From Fibrobacterota bacterium (GTDB lineage: Bacteria; Fibrobacterota; Chitinivibrionia; Chitinivibrionales; Chitinispirillaceae), in contig JAEYNR010000048.1 of the NCBI GenBank assembly GCA_023412475.1, positions 1 to 64,000 on the forward strand: a DNA stretch of 64,000 nt, read 5' to 3'. Below are positions 1 to 8,266 of this stretch, piece after piece (within the stretch, counting starts at the first letter, position 1; the number at the start of each line of letters is the position of its first letter). Both the position numbers and the translations under genes were made by a program. The notes below the pieces were generated by a model, which was not told the origin of the DNA, made no database searches, and worked only from the letters and a program-made list of their open reading frames with translations.

Positions 1-2
1 TC

Positions 3-149
3 TGCAAGAGCCTGTACGAATTCAGTGGAGCAGATTCTGCCCGGTATCTAAGGGTAACAGAAGCAGCGGTTTCCAGAATGCTTACCAGATTTCAAAATGT
101 GGAGAATAAGGAGTACTTAATTGAAAAGGTTTTAGAAGATATCACCTGA
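3..149 (+). CDS. 3' fragment of a helix-turn-helix protein, possibly a REP-associated transposase (gene starts before the window)
   Basis: An open frame enters from the left edge and ends at TGA 147-149, giving 48 residues. The segment around 'ARYLRVTEAAVSRMLTRF' reads as a helix-turn-helix, resembling the DnaA-like or HTH tail found at the C-terminus of many IS200-like REP-associated tyrosine transposases (the 'LGVT.SAVSR' pattern). The catalytic part, if any, lies outside the window, so the assignment is tentative; any HTH protein with this tail is possible. REP-like palindromes occur elsewhere in the window (31194, 36746, 59459), which is compatible with the transposase idea but does not prove it. 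Confidence 0.45.
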   Translation, partial: CKSLYEFSGADSARYLRVTEAAVSRMLTRFQNVENKEYLIEKVLEDIT

Positions 150-543
150 AAAGAATCTGAATACCTAACAGGAAGACTTCCTTTTTTAATCTATTCAAAA
201 AGATGAGCATTTTTCACATATTGACAAAGTATTATACTGCAGAATAAAACGTATCTTTTTTGTCATAATCAGAATTTGCGATGGAAATCTGGGGCTGTTC
301 AGGAATTTTCAAGGAGTTTGGTTTTTCGGGTTGACAGAGTAGTTTCTGGGATTCTGCCTACCCCAGAGTTGACTATTATCCATATTGCGTTTTCATCCCT
401 GGGGAGATTAAAGGAAAGCCTGACATACAAAAGCCCTTCATTCATACAAATATTAATTTCATCGCTAAAAGAAGAGTACTTTGTTATTGAAGAGCTTTGA
501 CACCGACTTTTTAAAAAATAAGATCCATCTTTTTCCCAAAGAT
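150..543. other. Intergenic region, no convincing gene
   Basis: A 394-base gap between the HTH fragment and the convergent cpoB-like gene. A TTGACA hexamer at 221-226 lies 17-18 bases before a weak A/T-rich -10 element (about 244-250), so a plus-strand promoter is possible. A small plus-strand frame (276-500) shows no ribosome site or recognisable family and was not called. The sequence CCCCAGAGTTGAC at 361 resembles the 12-base motif clustered at 3019-3113. Confidence 0.4.
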
Positions 544-1335
544 CTACATTATCTCTTTTAGATACTGTTTTGCTCTCGGCACAAACTCGCTCGCCGGATA
601 TCTTTCTACCAGCTTTTTAAATTCAGCCTTAGCTTCCACCGATTGACCCATTTTTAAGAAACTAAGAGCAATCTTATTCTGCGCATCATCGCGTTTTTGG
701 CTGTGTTTAAATGTGAGAACTTTTTTAAAGGCCTTTATTGCAGATGCAAAGTCATTGATTGAATAGTTACATTCACCAATCCAGTAATACGCATTTGATG
801 CATATTGACCACTTGGGTAATGTTTGAGTAAATCGTTAAGTAATGCCGATGCCTCATCATATTGTTTTTTGCTAAAAACCTGAAGCGCCTGTTGATAAAG
901 GTCATACTCCGGTGAGCTCACTAAAGAGATGGCAGAAGCTGGTGAAAATGTCGCTGAAGTATTTTTTTGTGTTTTCTGGCTTACCCGTAGTGGCATAGCT
1001 TCAATTGCTTGAATCTGCGCATGAAGATCCTTGTAGGCTTCTACCAATAGCGCCAAGCGGTTTTCAAGTTCTTCGATCTTAGCTGAAGAAACACTGGAAA
1101 TCTCCTCCGAGAGGAGAAGGATTTTATTGTCCAATTCAGTGATTTTTGTGGAAAGCACATTAACATCAAGCTTGGCTTCCTGAGCCAGTTTAAGTGCTTC
1201 ATCAGAATTTTCTTTTACCTGTATGACATCAATTTCTGGTAATAAAGCCTCATTGTGGATCTGCTGCACAGAACCTGCACAACCTACCAACAAAACAGCA
1301 GCCAAACCAAGCAGGAATAACTTCGTTTTTTTCAT
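544..1335 (-). CDS. cpoB: CpoB/YbgF-type Tol-Pal associated TPR lipoprotein
   Basis: 263 residues. Residues 1-19 form a lipoprotein signal ending in 'LLVGC', with Cys19 as the likely lipidated residue. About 40-110 is heptad-rich coiled coil, as in the N-terminal trimerising domain of YbgF. About 140-263 holds three TPR-like repeats of the YbgF type (pattern 'YDLYQQALQVFSKKQYDEA', then 'AYYWIGECNY'). In E. coli CpoB sits in the periplasm and links Tol-Pal to PBP1B during division. Here the protein seems lipid-anchored, unlike soluble E. coli CpoB. The tol and pal genes are not adjacent, so the gene is separated from its usual operon. Family assignment is firm; the Tol-Pal role is inferred. 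Confidence 0.85.
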   Translation of the reverse strand: MKKTKLFLLGLAAVLLVGCAGSVQQIHNEALLPEIDVIQVKENSDEALKLAQEAKLDVNVLSTKITELDNKILLLSEEISSVSSAKIEELENRLALLVEAYKDLHAQIQAIEAMPLRVSQKTQKNTSATFSPASAISLVSSPEYDLYQQALQVFSKKQYDEASALLNDLLKHYPSGQYASNAYYWIGECNYSINDFASAIKAFKKVLTFKHSQKRDDAQNKIALSFLKMGQSVEAKAEFKKLVERYPASEFVPRAKQYLKEIM

Positions 1336-1526
1336 ACTTTCGGCCTTTGAGAGCAGTCCAGTCTTTCACCTCTTTTTCAGGTCAGGTTACTATTGTCTTT
1401 TTATTCTCTATTATATAGTAATCGACTGAATTGGTCAAACAAAGAGAAATTAAAAGCAAGCGGCATGTTCTTTGCATCACTTAAATACTGCGGCCATCAC
1501 GAAAAGAGCCATTCAAAGGAGTAATA

Positions 1527-2009
1527 ATGAAATCCTTAATGTGTATAGCCACAGTATTTGTTTTAATGATTCAGATACAGGCTCAGGATACCCTTATCAT
1601 CAGACCTACCCCTCGTTTCGAAATCGGCGCACTGTTGGGAGAACCGATCGGGTTAAGTTTAAAATTCTGGCATGGAACCATAACCGCTACTGATTTATCC
1701 GCTGCCTGGTCATTCACTGAAAACGGCACATTCGAGATGCACATTGATTTATTGATTCACCCCTTTAACCTTCGGGTCATTACCAATGGAAATAATTTCC
1801 CATTCTATATAGGAGCTGGGCTTGCAGTAAGAGTAGGCGATGACTGGTTTCTGGGAGCAAGAGTACCAATAGGAATTGAATATCTTTTTAATTCCCTTCC
1901 CTTGTCAGTATTTGGGGAAGTCGCTCCTCAATGGCAGTTTATTCCTGCGGATGATTTTGTGCTCAGTGGTGGAGTAGGTATAAGACTCATTTTTGGAAGT
2001 ATCAGATAA
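1527..2009 (+). CDS. Small predicted outer-membrane beta-barrel protein
   Basis: 160 residues with AAGGAG just upstream of ATG 1527. Residues 1-19 are a cleavable signal peptide ending 'IQIQA-Q'. The mature part alternates polar and hydrophobic residues with many Gly and aromatic residues, and ends in 'GGVGIRLIFGSIR', the alternating pattern of a terminal beta strand. This suggests an eight-strand OmpA- or OmpW-like barrel. No specific family is recognised. It stands alone, divergent from the cpoB-like gene, so context gives no function. Confidence 0.6.
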   Translation: MKSLMCIATVFVLMIQIQAQDTLIIRPTPRFEIGALLGEPIGLSLKFWHGTITATDLSAAWSFTENGTFEMHIDLLIHPFNLRVITNGNNFPFYIGAGLAVRVGDDWFLGARVPIGIEYLFNSLPLSVFGEVAPQWQFIPADDFVLSGGVGIRLIFGSIR

Positions 2010-2331
2010 AGAATCCAGATTAAAATTCCACATGATATGAAATAATAATGCGACTAATCTCGTAATGATTTCACGAAGCATCGGCCTCTTTCAATAGCCA
2101 ACCCAGAAATACTCACATTAAATCTGAAAAAACATCTAAGTCAAGAATCGAAAATAAAAATTACTTAAGACGCTTTCTGATTCTATTCATTTTTTTTCTG
2201 GTTTTTTCTTATTATTTCTGATTATTTATTTCTTATCATATATTTATTTCAAGAGCTACCGTAGTAGCATTGATTTTATCTAAAAATTTAAAACCCAATA
2301 TCTGTAATCTAATATCAAACTAGGTGGTCTT
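2010..2331. other. Intergenic region, AT/pyrimidine-rich
   Basis: A 322-base gap with no gene visible. The stretch at about 2180-2250 is strongly pyrimidine-rich on the plus strand (runs of T broken by C). The promoter of the downstream SRPBCC gene must lie here, but I cannot point to a convincing -35/-10 pair. Confidence 0.4.
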
Positions 2332-2787
2332 ATGCATAAAATGCATTTCGAAATAATCATACATGGAAATCCGCAGGAAGTATGGGATGCCGTCGTCGAT
2401 TCTCAGAAATACCGGAAGTGGTCAAGCGTTTTTCATCCAGATTCCTGTTTTGAAGGTGGATGGGAAAAGGGTAACAGAATTCGCTTTCTGACCTGCAGCA
2501 AGATTGACGATAGAGAGGGTGTGATTGCAGAAATCGCAGAAAACAAAAAACATACCTTTATCTCTGTCAAGCATGTGGGCATCATTACTGGTGGAGTTGA
2601 AGACACCAGCAGTGAAAAGGTCAAACAGTTTACCCCAGCTTATGAAAATTACTCTTTCACTCCGATTGGAGATGACACCAAATTTGAAGTGGACACAGAT
2701 ATCGAAGAAGACTATGTGGAAATATTTAGAGAATTGTGGCCAAAAGCTCTAAAAAAGCTCAAAGATACCGTGGAAAGTAACCTATAG
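2332..2787 (+). CDS. SRPBCC-fold protein (START/Bet v1-like superfamily)
   Basis: 151 residues, preceded by AGGTGGT 7 bases before ATG. The opening 'EIIIHGNPQEVWDAVVDSQKYRKW' is the usual first strand and helix of SRPBCC proteins (polyketide cyclase, AHSA1, START families). It continues with the curved-sheet strands and a long C-terminal helix ('EIFRELWPKALKKLKDTVESNL') that closes the hydrophobic cavity. Family members bind small hydrophobic ligands or act as cyclases or chaperone activators; the ligand here is unknown. There is no signal peptide, so it is cytoplasmic. It is monocistronic by context. Confidence 0.75.
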   Translation: MHKMHFEIIIHGNPQEVWDAVVDSQKYRKWSSVFHPDSCFEGGWEKGNRIRFLTCSKIDDREGVIAEIAENKKHTFISVKHVGIITGGVEDTSSEKVKQFTPAYENYSFTPIGDDTKFEVDTDIEEDYVEIFRELWPKALKKLKDTVESNL

Positions 2788-3306
2788 TATTAATATTCTG
2801 TTTTCAGATGCGGTCGTAATAGTAATTCGAGGATCAAAATTACTTAGTTTCTGAACCAGAGCCGGACTCCTTCCAAATTAGGCGGATACCAGAAAACCTA
2901 TGAAATCACAACTGCAAGATTACAATAAGGATCTTATAAAAGATTAATCCTGCAAGGTTTTGCTGATGAGGAAGAATTGGGAAACGTCTCAATGTGTGGG
3001 TATTCTTATCCTGACGCTCCCCAGAGGTAACTTTTTGACATTCTAAAATATCACCTCTGAGGAAATATGCCCCAGAGATGAAGAGTTTACAGATCAAAGA
3101 GTCACCTCTGGGGCAATGAATACGCCAGCTCCTAATACCCCCTTAGAGACATCCAGCCAAATATTTTTACATCAGACTATTTCCAGCCGGGATCCCCACC
3201 TAATCGACAATTTGAGCTTATCACTGTAGCAGATCTTCATATGAACAGTATTTGAGAGCTCAGTACTTGGTCATAGATTAGAATCCGCAATCCATGGACT
3301 TGATGA
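2788..3306. other. Intergenic region with a cluster of short inverted motifs
   Basis: A 519-base gap between convergent genes, with no supported coding sequence. Its notable content is four copies of a 12-base motif at 3019-3113 (separate entry). The remainder shows no recognised RNA family or repeat. Confidence 0.5.
3019..3113. repeat. Four alternating copies of a CCCCAGAGGTGA-like 12-mer
   Basis: Copies alternate in orientation: CCCCAGAGGTAA at 3019 (plus), TCACCTCTGAGG at 3051 (the minus-strand form), CCCCAGAGATGA at 3070 (plus), TCACCTCTGGGG at 3102 (minus). Starts are spaced 32, 19 and 32 bases. Adjacent copies can pair into two hairpins, or the outermost two can pair over the whole unit. 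It could be a nested intergenic mobile repeat, a bidirectional terminator without a T-run, or a protein-binding array. Confidence 0.6.
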
Positions 3307-4599
3307 TTATTCCACAAAAAGACAGATCTCTGAAGGACCCAGTTGCAATTCGCTGTCATTTTTATTTCTTTTAAGAGGGGCATCAAAAGGTCTTATGCGA
3401 TATTTGAAATCCGCTATTTCGTGAGGAAACTGGTTCAAAGGAATGGAGATCGGGTTATGCCAGTCCTTGTTGACCAAAAATCCCATTTTGAACTTCTGGT
3501 CCTCACTTTCCCTTAATAAAAAGAGAATGTTTGAATCGAAACTCCATAAATTTCTCCACTTTCCTTCCTGGCACAGAAGAGGGTTTTTAAGCTTAAAAAG
3601 ATTAACAGCCTTGATCCACTCTGTAACATTCCATTTACCATATTGGAGGTCCTGAGGACGAGAATTAACTACATCTATTTTGTTGACAGCGCCTGTTTCA
3701 TATCCCATGGGCATGAGTAGTCCTTTGGAAAAAACCGCAGAAAGGATGTAGCGGTTTTTGTGCCAGTTAAGTGAGCCGGGAGCCACTGCCGGAGTGCGGA
3801 GGGTATCGTGCGATTCAGGAAAACCGATTGAGGGTGCAATGTATTTGAATTGCTCATGCTGCTCCAGACACCATGAACTATCAAAATTCCACCATTTGCA
3901 GGAATTAAACAGGTAATCAAAACCGCATCCATTAAGATGTTGTACCTGTTCGAGAGTACAACCCAGTGTCTCAGCAAAAAACAATGTTCCACGATGCCGC
4001 TTTTTTGCTGCAGATATCAATGGTTGAAAAACCTGACATGGCACCTTATAAGCAGCATCGCATCGAAAACCGGCAAAACCAAGATCCTGATAAAAAGAAA
4101 TTACCTCGTCCAGGTATTTCAATAAACCAGCCAAATCGCTTGTATGTTCAAAATCAAGTTCGGCCAGGTCCCCCCAGACAGTCACATTTGATGGATTGGC
4201 AGGATCAATTGCATACGGGTGAACGATATTTCCATTATAGTCACGTTTATACCATTGTGGATACTTTTCGATAAGAATAGATTCATTGGCAGTATGATTT
4301 ATTACCAGATCCATATAAACATCGATACCATAATCCTCACAGCTTTTGATAAACTGGCTGATTGGAGAAAAGTCATCCTGTGCACTTCCCTCAGGGAGAA
4401 ACTCCTGATTCAACCGATAATAATCCTTTATAGCATACAGACTTCGGGAGTTGCCGGTTTCCTGAAATGGATTCAGATAGATGCTGTTAAACCCCATGTC
4501 TGCAATTCGATCCAGGTGTTTCACCCATAGATGCAGTGATGCCACCAAACGAGGGAAAAGATTATAGATTACCACGGTATCATGTAAGGACTGTCCCAT
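3307..4599 (-). CDS. GH13 (alpha-amylase family) glucan-active enzyme, cytoplasmic
   Basis: 430 residues, with GAGGAG 5 bases before ATG. No signal peptide, so it acts inside the cell. The GH13 (beta/alpha)8 motifs are visible: 'DLVINHTA' (97-104), nucleophile Asp181 in 'GFRCDAAY', acid/base Glu210 in 'FFAETLG', and the third acid Asp265 in 'FPESHDT'. The chain is shorter than typical amylases and lacks an obvious carbohydrate-binding domain; a short C-terminal beta domain follows about residue 370. The 'FRCDAAYKVP' segment recalls GlgE-related GH13 subfamilies rather than secreted amylases. With malQ (25707) and the glgE operon (50211-57439) in the same window it probably handles intracellular alpha-glucan or maltose-1-phosphate products. 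The exact reaction is not determinable. Confidence 0.75.
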   Translation of the reverse strand: MGQSLHDTVVIYNLFPRLVASLHLWVKHLDRIADMGFNSIYLNPFQETGNSRSLYAIKDYYRLNQEFLPEGSAQDDFSPISQFIKSCEDYGIDVYMDLVINHTANESILIEKYPQWYKRDYNGNIVHPYAIDPANPSNVTVWGDLAELDFEHTSDLAGLLKYLDEVISFYQDLGFAGFRCDAAYKVPCQVFQPLISAAKKRHRGTLFFAETLGCTLEQVQHLNGCGFDYLFNSCKWWNFDSSWCLEQHEQFKYIAPSIGFPESHDTLRTPAVAPGSLNWHKNRYILSAVFSKGLLMPMGYETGAVNKIDVVNSRPQDLQYGKWNVTEWIKAVNLFKLKNPLLCQEGKWRNLWSFDSNILFLLRESEDQKFKMGFLVNKDWHNPISIPLNQFPHEIADFKYRIRPFDAPLKRNKNDSELQLGPSEICLFVE

Positions 4600-4871
4600 A
4601 AATACTCCTCTATTAAACTGCTTAATAATTATTCCGATGAGCTTTGTTTTTTCCCCGCTTCACATTCAAACATCACAAAACAAAAGCTTTGATGCACATG
4701 TAATATGGCACAATCTTTCAGGTAAATAACCCGAGTTAAAATTAAAAAAAGAGTTTGCCCCTTGAAGAGAAATCTTCGCAAAAAAAAGGCCAAATCAGGC
4801 AGAGGATAAATCCATTTGGTGATTATAAAGAATGTGAATTATTTTAGTAATCGTTTCAACCAGGAGGTATA

Positions 4872-5120
4872 ATGAAAAAAAGTTTAAAAAATCCTCGTCT
4901 GAATATCTCTTTTAACATAATATTGACAATGGCTATTATGGCCAGACTCTTAACTCCAGAGGTTCAGCACAACTCTCAGCTCTCTGTTGCATACCTAGAC
5001 CCAGGCACAGGGACAATGATCATCTCAGCTATTGTAGGGGTTTTGGCTACCATAATCCTTGGGGTAAAAACATTCTGGTACAAAATCGTATCTATCTTTA
5101 AGCCCAAAAAAAAGAACTAA
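4872..5120 (+). CDS. Small membrane protein with YLDPGTG motif
   Basis: 82 residues, with a strong AGGAGGT site before ATG 4872. A first hydrophobic segment (about 12-28) looks like a signal anchor. The motif 'AYLDPGTGTMIISAIVG' at about 40-56 starts a second transmembrane helix, and the tail is very basic ('KPKKKN'). Small proteins with 'YLDPGTGS' followed by one helix recur next to exopolysaccharide and glycerophosphotransferase genes in many bacteria, with no assigned biochemical role. It is first in a co-directional set running to 11611, so it is probably a membrane accessory of that polymer system. Confidence 0.7.
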   Translation: MKKSLKNPRLNISFNIILTMAIMARLLTPEVQHNSQLSVAYLDPGTGTMIISAIVGVLATIILGVKTFWYKIVSIFKPKKKN

Positions 5121-5158
5121 TTTACCTTCTTCATTCACAATAATACTGAAAGCCGATT

Positions 5159-6379
5159 GTGAAACAAAATTCTCTGGTTTCGTTGAACCTTTTCTTTAAA
5201 TCTTATAAAAACTATAAGGCATTCAATAGACTTACATCAGATGAACGCAACATAGTAATCTATTCAGAAAGCGGTCAGGATTGGCATCACTTCCAGAAGA
5301 TAATCGAAGAGCTGCTAATTAGATCCAGACCACTCTGTTACATCAGCTCAGACCCTCTTGATCCGGGGCTCTCTAAAAAACACCCCTTGTTTAAGTCCTT
5401 TTACATTAAACCCGGTTTCTGGCAGATTACACTCTTTCAGTTCTTAAAAGCAGACTGTCTTCTGCTGACTATGATAGATCTGCACATTTTCCAGTTAAAA
5501 AGATCAATAAACCCTGTTCATTATATCTATTTATTCCATGCCATGGGAAGTACCCACATGGTTGACTTCGAAAACTCCTATGATCACTATGACACAATTC
5601 TCTGTGTAGGACCACACCAAGTTAATGAGATCCGCAAACGGGAGCAGATTAAAGGGTTTGCTCCCAAGAATCTGATTTCCCACGGTTATGCCAGGGTAGA
5701 AGAACTTTTTGTTGAGGCTGTCAATCGGTATAAGTTACCACAAAAGCCTTACTCAATCCTGCTGGCCCCTACCTGGGGAGAGAACTCCATTCTCAATCTC
5801 TGCGGTAAAGAGATCGTCGGTATTTTGCTTAATGCCGGCTTTAAGGTCACCTTGCGGCCTCACTACCAGACTCTTAAACTAAATCCAGAGATCATCGACG
5901 AGATTCTAAGACTCTACGAAAATAATCCGTTATTTAAATATGTTAATCTTATGGGTGATAAAGATTCTCTTTTTGATTCTGACCTGCTTGTGTGTGACTG
6001 GTCTTCCACATCTATCGAATATGCCCTTGGTCTTGAGAAGCCGGTTTTATACATAGATTTACCCCGTAGAGTCAGAAACCCCGCATATCAGGAACTGGGC
6101 CTGGAGCCCATGGAAGTAAGTATCCGCAATGAAGTGGGATTTGTGCTTAAAACAGATGAACTCGAGAAGGCTCCACTTACGATTGAGAATCTTCTGTCTG
6201 ATCCGGGACGATTTAAAGAGAAAATAGCTGCTTTACGAGATAAAATCCTTTTTAACTTCGGAAAAAGCGTTGAAACAGGAGCCAGCGAAATTATCAAAAT
6301 TGCAGATGTTCAGAAACAAAAAAGGCTCGAAGGCTCTTTAAACTCCCCAAACTCTAAAAATAATCATGAAAAACAGTAA
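5159..6379 (+). CDS. CDP-glycerol:glycerophosphate glycerophosphotransferase family protein (TagB/TagF-like)
   Basis: 406 residues from GTG 5159 (weak ribosome site; no better start nearby). The C-terminal two thirds show the Glyphos_transf pattern: 'LFHAMG' with His127, 'LLAPTWGE' (201-208), 'RPHYQT' (233-238) and 'LVCDWSSTSIEYALGLEKPV' (277-296). TagB/TagF enzymes transfer glycerol-phosphate (or ribitol-phosphate) from a CDP-alditol to a membrane-linked primer at the cytoplasmic face. Gram-negative relatives act in capsule or LPS decoration. There is no transmembrane helix; peripheral association is expected. The next gene starts within its last codons (14-base overlap), indicating translational coupling. 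The donor sugar alcohol is not known. Confidence 0.82.
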   Translation: MKQNSLVSLNLFFKSYKNYKAFNRLTSDERNIVIYSESGQDWHHFQKIIEELLIRSRPLCYISSDPLDPGLSKKHPLFKSFYIKPGFWQITLFQFLKADCLLLTMIDLHIFQLKRSINPVHYIYLFHAMGSTHMVDFENSYDHYDTILCVGPHQVNEIRKREQIKGFAPKNLISHGYARVEELFVEAVNRYKLPQKPYSILLAPTWGENSILNLCGKEIVGILLNAGFKVTLRPHYQTLKLNPEIIDEILRLYENNPLFKYVNLMGDKDSLFDSDLLVCDWSSTSIEYALGLEKPVLYIDLPRRVRNPAYQELGLEPMEVSIRNEVGFVLKTDELEKAPLTIENLLSDPGRFKEKIAALRDKILFNFGKSVETGASEIIKIADVQKQKRLEGSLNSPNSKNNHEKQ

Positions 6380-8264
6380 TCAACCTGAGGGCACGTCGGT
6401 AAAATCAAATACCGCTGAAAAATCAAATAAGAAAAGTTTACTTTTATTTAGCGCCTCATGGTGGCAGATGAAAGGCCGTTTGGAAATTTTCAGATGGAGT
6501 GCCGGATTCTTTTCGATTGCCACGATAATAATGCTTCTTATCGGCTTACTCTATATCTCTACATACAGACTGCCTGGTGATCTTCTCTCTATCGTATATA
6601 CTTTTGCAGCCTTTATCAGCCATTTTGCATCTTTTTCAATCATTGTATGGGTCGCTTTGATTTTTCCGCTGATTTTATTTCTGCCTTACCGTAAGTTTAT
6701 CATTCCTGTGTGTATTTTTTTAAGTTCTGCAGCACTCTGTATCGAACTTCTGGATGCACAGGTGTATACCTCCCACCGGTTCCATTTTAATCTGCTCACC
6801 ATAAAGATTCTCGGATGGAAAACCTGGGGTTTTGGTATCGCGTATCTGTTTATTTTACTGGTATTCAACTCATTTGTTGCTAAAATGTGCTGGAACCGCT
6901 TTGTTATGGCCCGTAAAAAGATCTGGCTTACAATTAGTATGCCTCTCGCTCTGGTATTTCTTCTTTTCACACATATTACCCATATGTGGGCTGATGCCAA
7001 CGGGCATGTTAATATTACCAGGTTCACCACCACACTGCCTCTTTTTTATCCATCAACCAGCAAAAGATTCATGACTAAGCATGGTTTTGTGGACATTTCA
7101 AACAGAAGAACACTTCCTAAGAAATTTACCAGCAGAGGAAGCGAATTTATCTATCCACAAAAACCGCTGAAGTATGCAACTGCAAATCCTGGCAAAAACA
7201 TTCTTATAATTGCCATTGATGGCATGCGTCATGATATGATGAATCCTGTAAATGCGCCACGCATTTTCGATTTTGCCAATAGAAACGGAACCATATTTAA
7301 TAATCATTATAGTGGTGGAAATAGCACAAAGATGGGGTCGTTTTCCCTCTTTTATGGAATACCACCAACCTATCAGCAGTATGTGGAGTCTCACAAACGC
7401 TCTCCACTTTTTATAGACAGACTTCTTGAGATCAATTATAGCATAGGTATATTCACCAGTTATAAGTTATACGCTCCTGCAAACCTTGACGTCACCGCAT
7501 TTGTTAAAATCGTGGATCTTCGGCTGGAAACTGTCATACCTGACCCGCAGGCACCATATCGGAATGATTCCGCAATTACATATCAATGGAAATCATGGTT
7601 AGATCAGAAAAGTGCGGATCAGCCCTTTTTTGGGTTTCTTTTTTATGATGCGCTCTGTACAGAAAGTTATCCACCTGCATACAAAGACAGAATTAATTAT
7701 GATAAAGGCATGACTGAGGAGCAGAAAAAATTTCTCAGATACAAAGTGAGTCTCCAATATACCGATTCACTTGTGGAATCGGTTCTGGAGGATCTGACCC
7801 GGCGTGGCATTCTCGACAGTACTGTTGTGATAATCACTTCAGATCATGGAGAAGAATTCAATGACAACGCTCTGGGGTATAATGGCCATGGAAGTTCTTT
7901 CAGTGATTGGCAAATCAGGACTCCTCTTTCTACTATATGGCCTGGAAAGCCAAAAGGAAATATTGAGACAAGAACTTCACATTATGATATAGTTGCCACA
8001 TTGATGAAGGATGTTTTAATGGTGACAAATCCTGAATCTGATTACTGTTCCGGCAAAAATCTATTCTCTGGAAAATCCTGGGACTGGTTGCTTACAGGAA
8101 GTTACTTCAACTTCGCAATTGTAGAACCAAATCAGGTTACCGTTCAGTTTCCCGGAGGGTATTATGAGGTCAGAGATAAACATTACCAGATTATTAAAAA
8201 GCCACAGATTAGCCCTAACATTGTTTCTGCATTAAGTGAAATGGGCAGGTTTTTTAAACAATAG
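6366..8264 (+). CDS. Membrane-anchored sulfatase-fold protein of the YejM/LtaS type
   Basis: 632 residues. About 45-215 carries roughly five transmembrane helices and 275-580 a periplasmic alkaline phosphatase/sulfatase domain. Metal and active-site positions are intact: Asp285 in 'IAIDGMRHD', Thr321 in 'GGNSTKMGSF' (the nucleophile position of LtaS and phosphoethanolamine transferases), and Asp493/His494 in 'TSDHGEE'. 'GGNSTKMGSFSLFYGIPPTY' closely resembles the equivalent part of YejM/PbgA (LapC), which regulates LPS synthesis in enterobacteria. Its place behind a TagF-like gene suggests instead a phosphoglycerol or phosphoethanolamine transferase acting on a polymer outside the inner membrane. 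The start overlaps the previous gene by 14 bases. Confidence 0.8.
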   Translation: MKNSNQPEGTSVKSNTAEKSNKKSLLLFSASWWQMKGRLEIFRWSAGFFSIATIIMLLIGLLYISTYRLPGDLLSIVYTFAAFISHFASFSIIVWVALIFPLILFLPYRKFIIPVCIFLSSAALCIELLDAQVYTSHRFHFNLLTIKILGWKTWGFGIAYLFILLVFNSFVAKMCWNRFVMARKKIWLTISMPLALVFLLFTHITHMWADANGHVNITRFTTTLPLFYPSTSKRFMTKHGFVDISNRRTLPKKFTSRGSEFIYPQKPLKYATANPGKNILIIAIDGMRHDMMNPVNAPRIFDFANRNGTIFNNHYSGGNSTKMGSFSLFYGIPPTYQQYVESHKRSPLFIDRLLEINYSIGIFTSYKLYAPANLDVTAFVKIVDLRLETVIPDPQAPYRNDSAITYQWKSWLDQKSADQPFFGFLFYDALCTESYPPAYKDRINYDKGMTEEQKKFLRYKVSLQYTDSLVESVLEDLTRRGILDSTVVIITSDHGEEFNDNALGYNGHGSSFSDWQIRTPLSTIWPGKPKGNIETRTSHYDIVATLMKDVLMVTNPESDYCSGKNLFSGKSWDWLLTGSYFNFAIVEPNQVTVQFPGGYYEVRDKHYQIIKKPQISPNIVSALSEMGRFFKQ

Positions 8265-8266
8265 CC

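Noticed and set aside
276..500. 74-codon plus-strand frame in the first intergenic gap
   Set aside because: No ribosome site, no recognisable family, unusual composition and a position between unrelated genes; not enough to call a gene.
3675..4530. Several 60-105-codon frames inside the GH13 gene in other frames and on the other strand
   Set aside because: They are shadows of a gene with clear catalytic motifs and carry no domain of their own.
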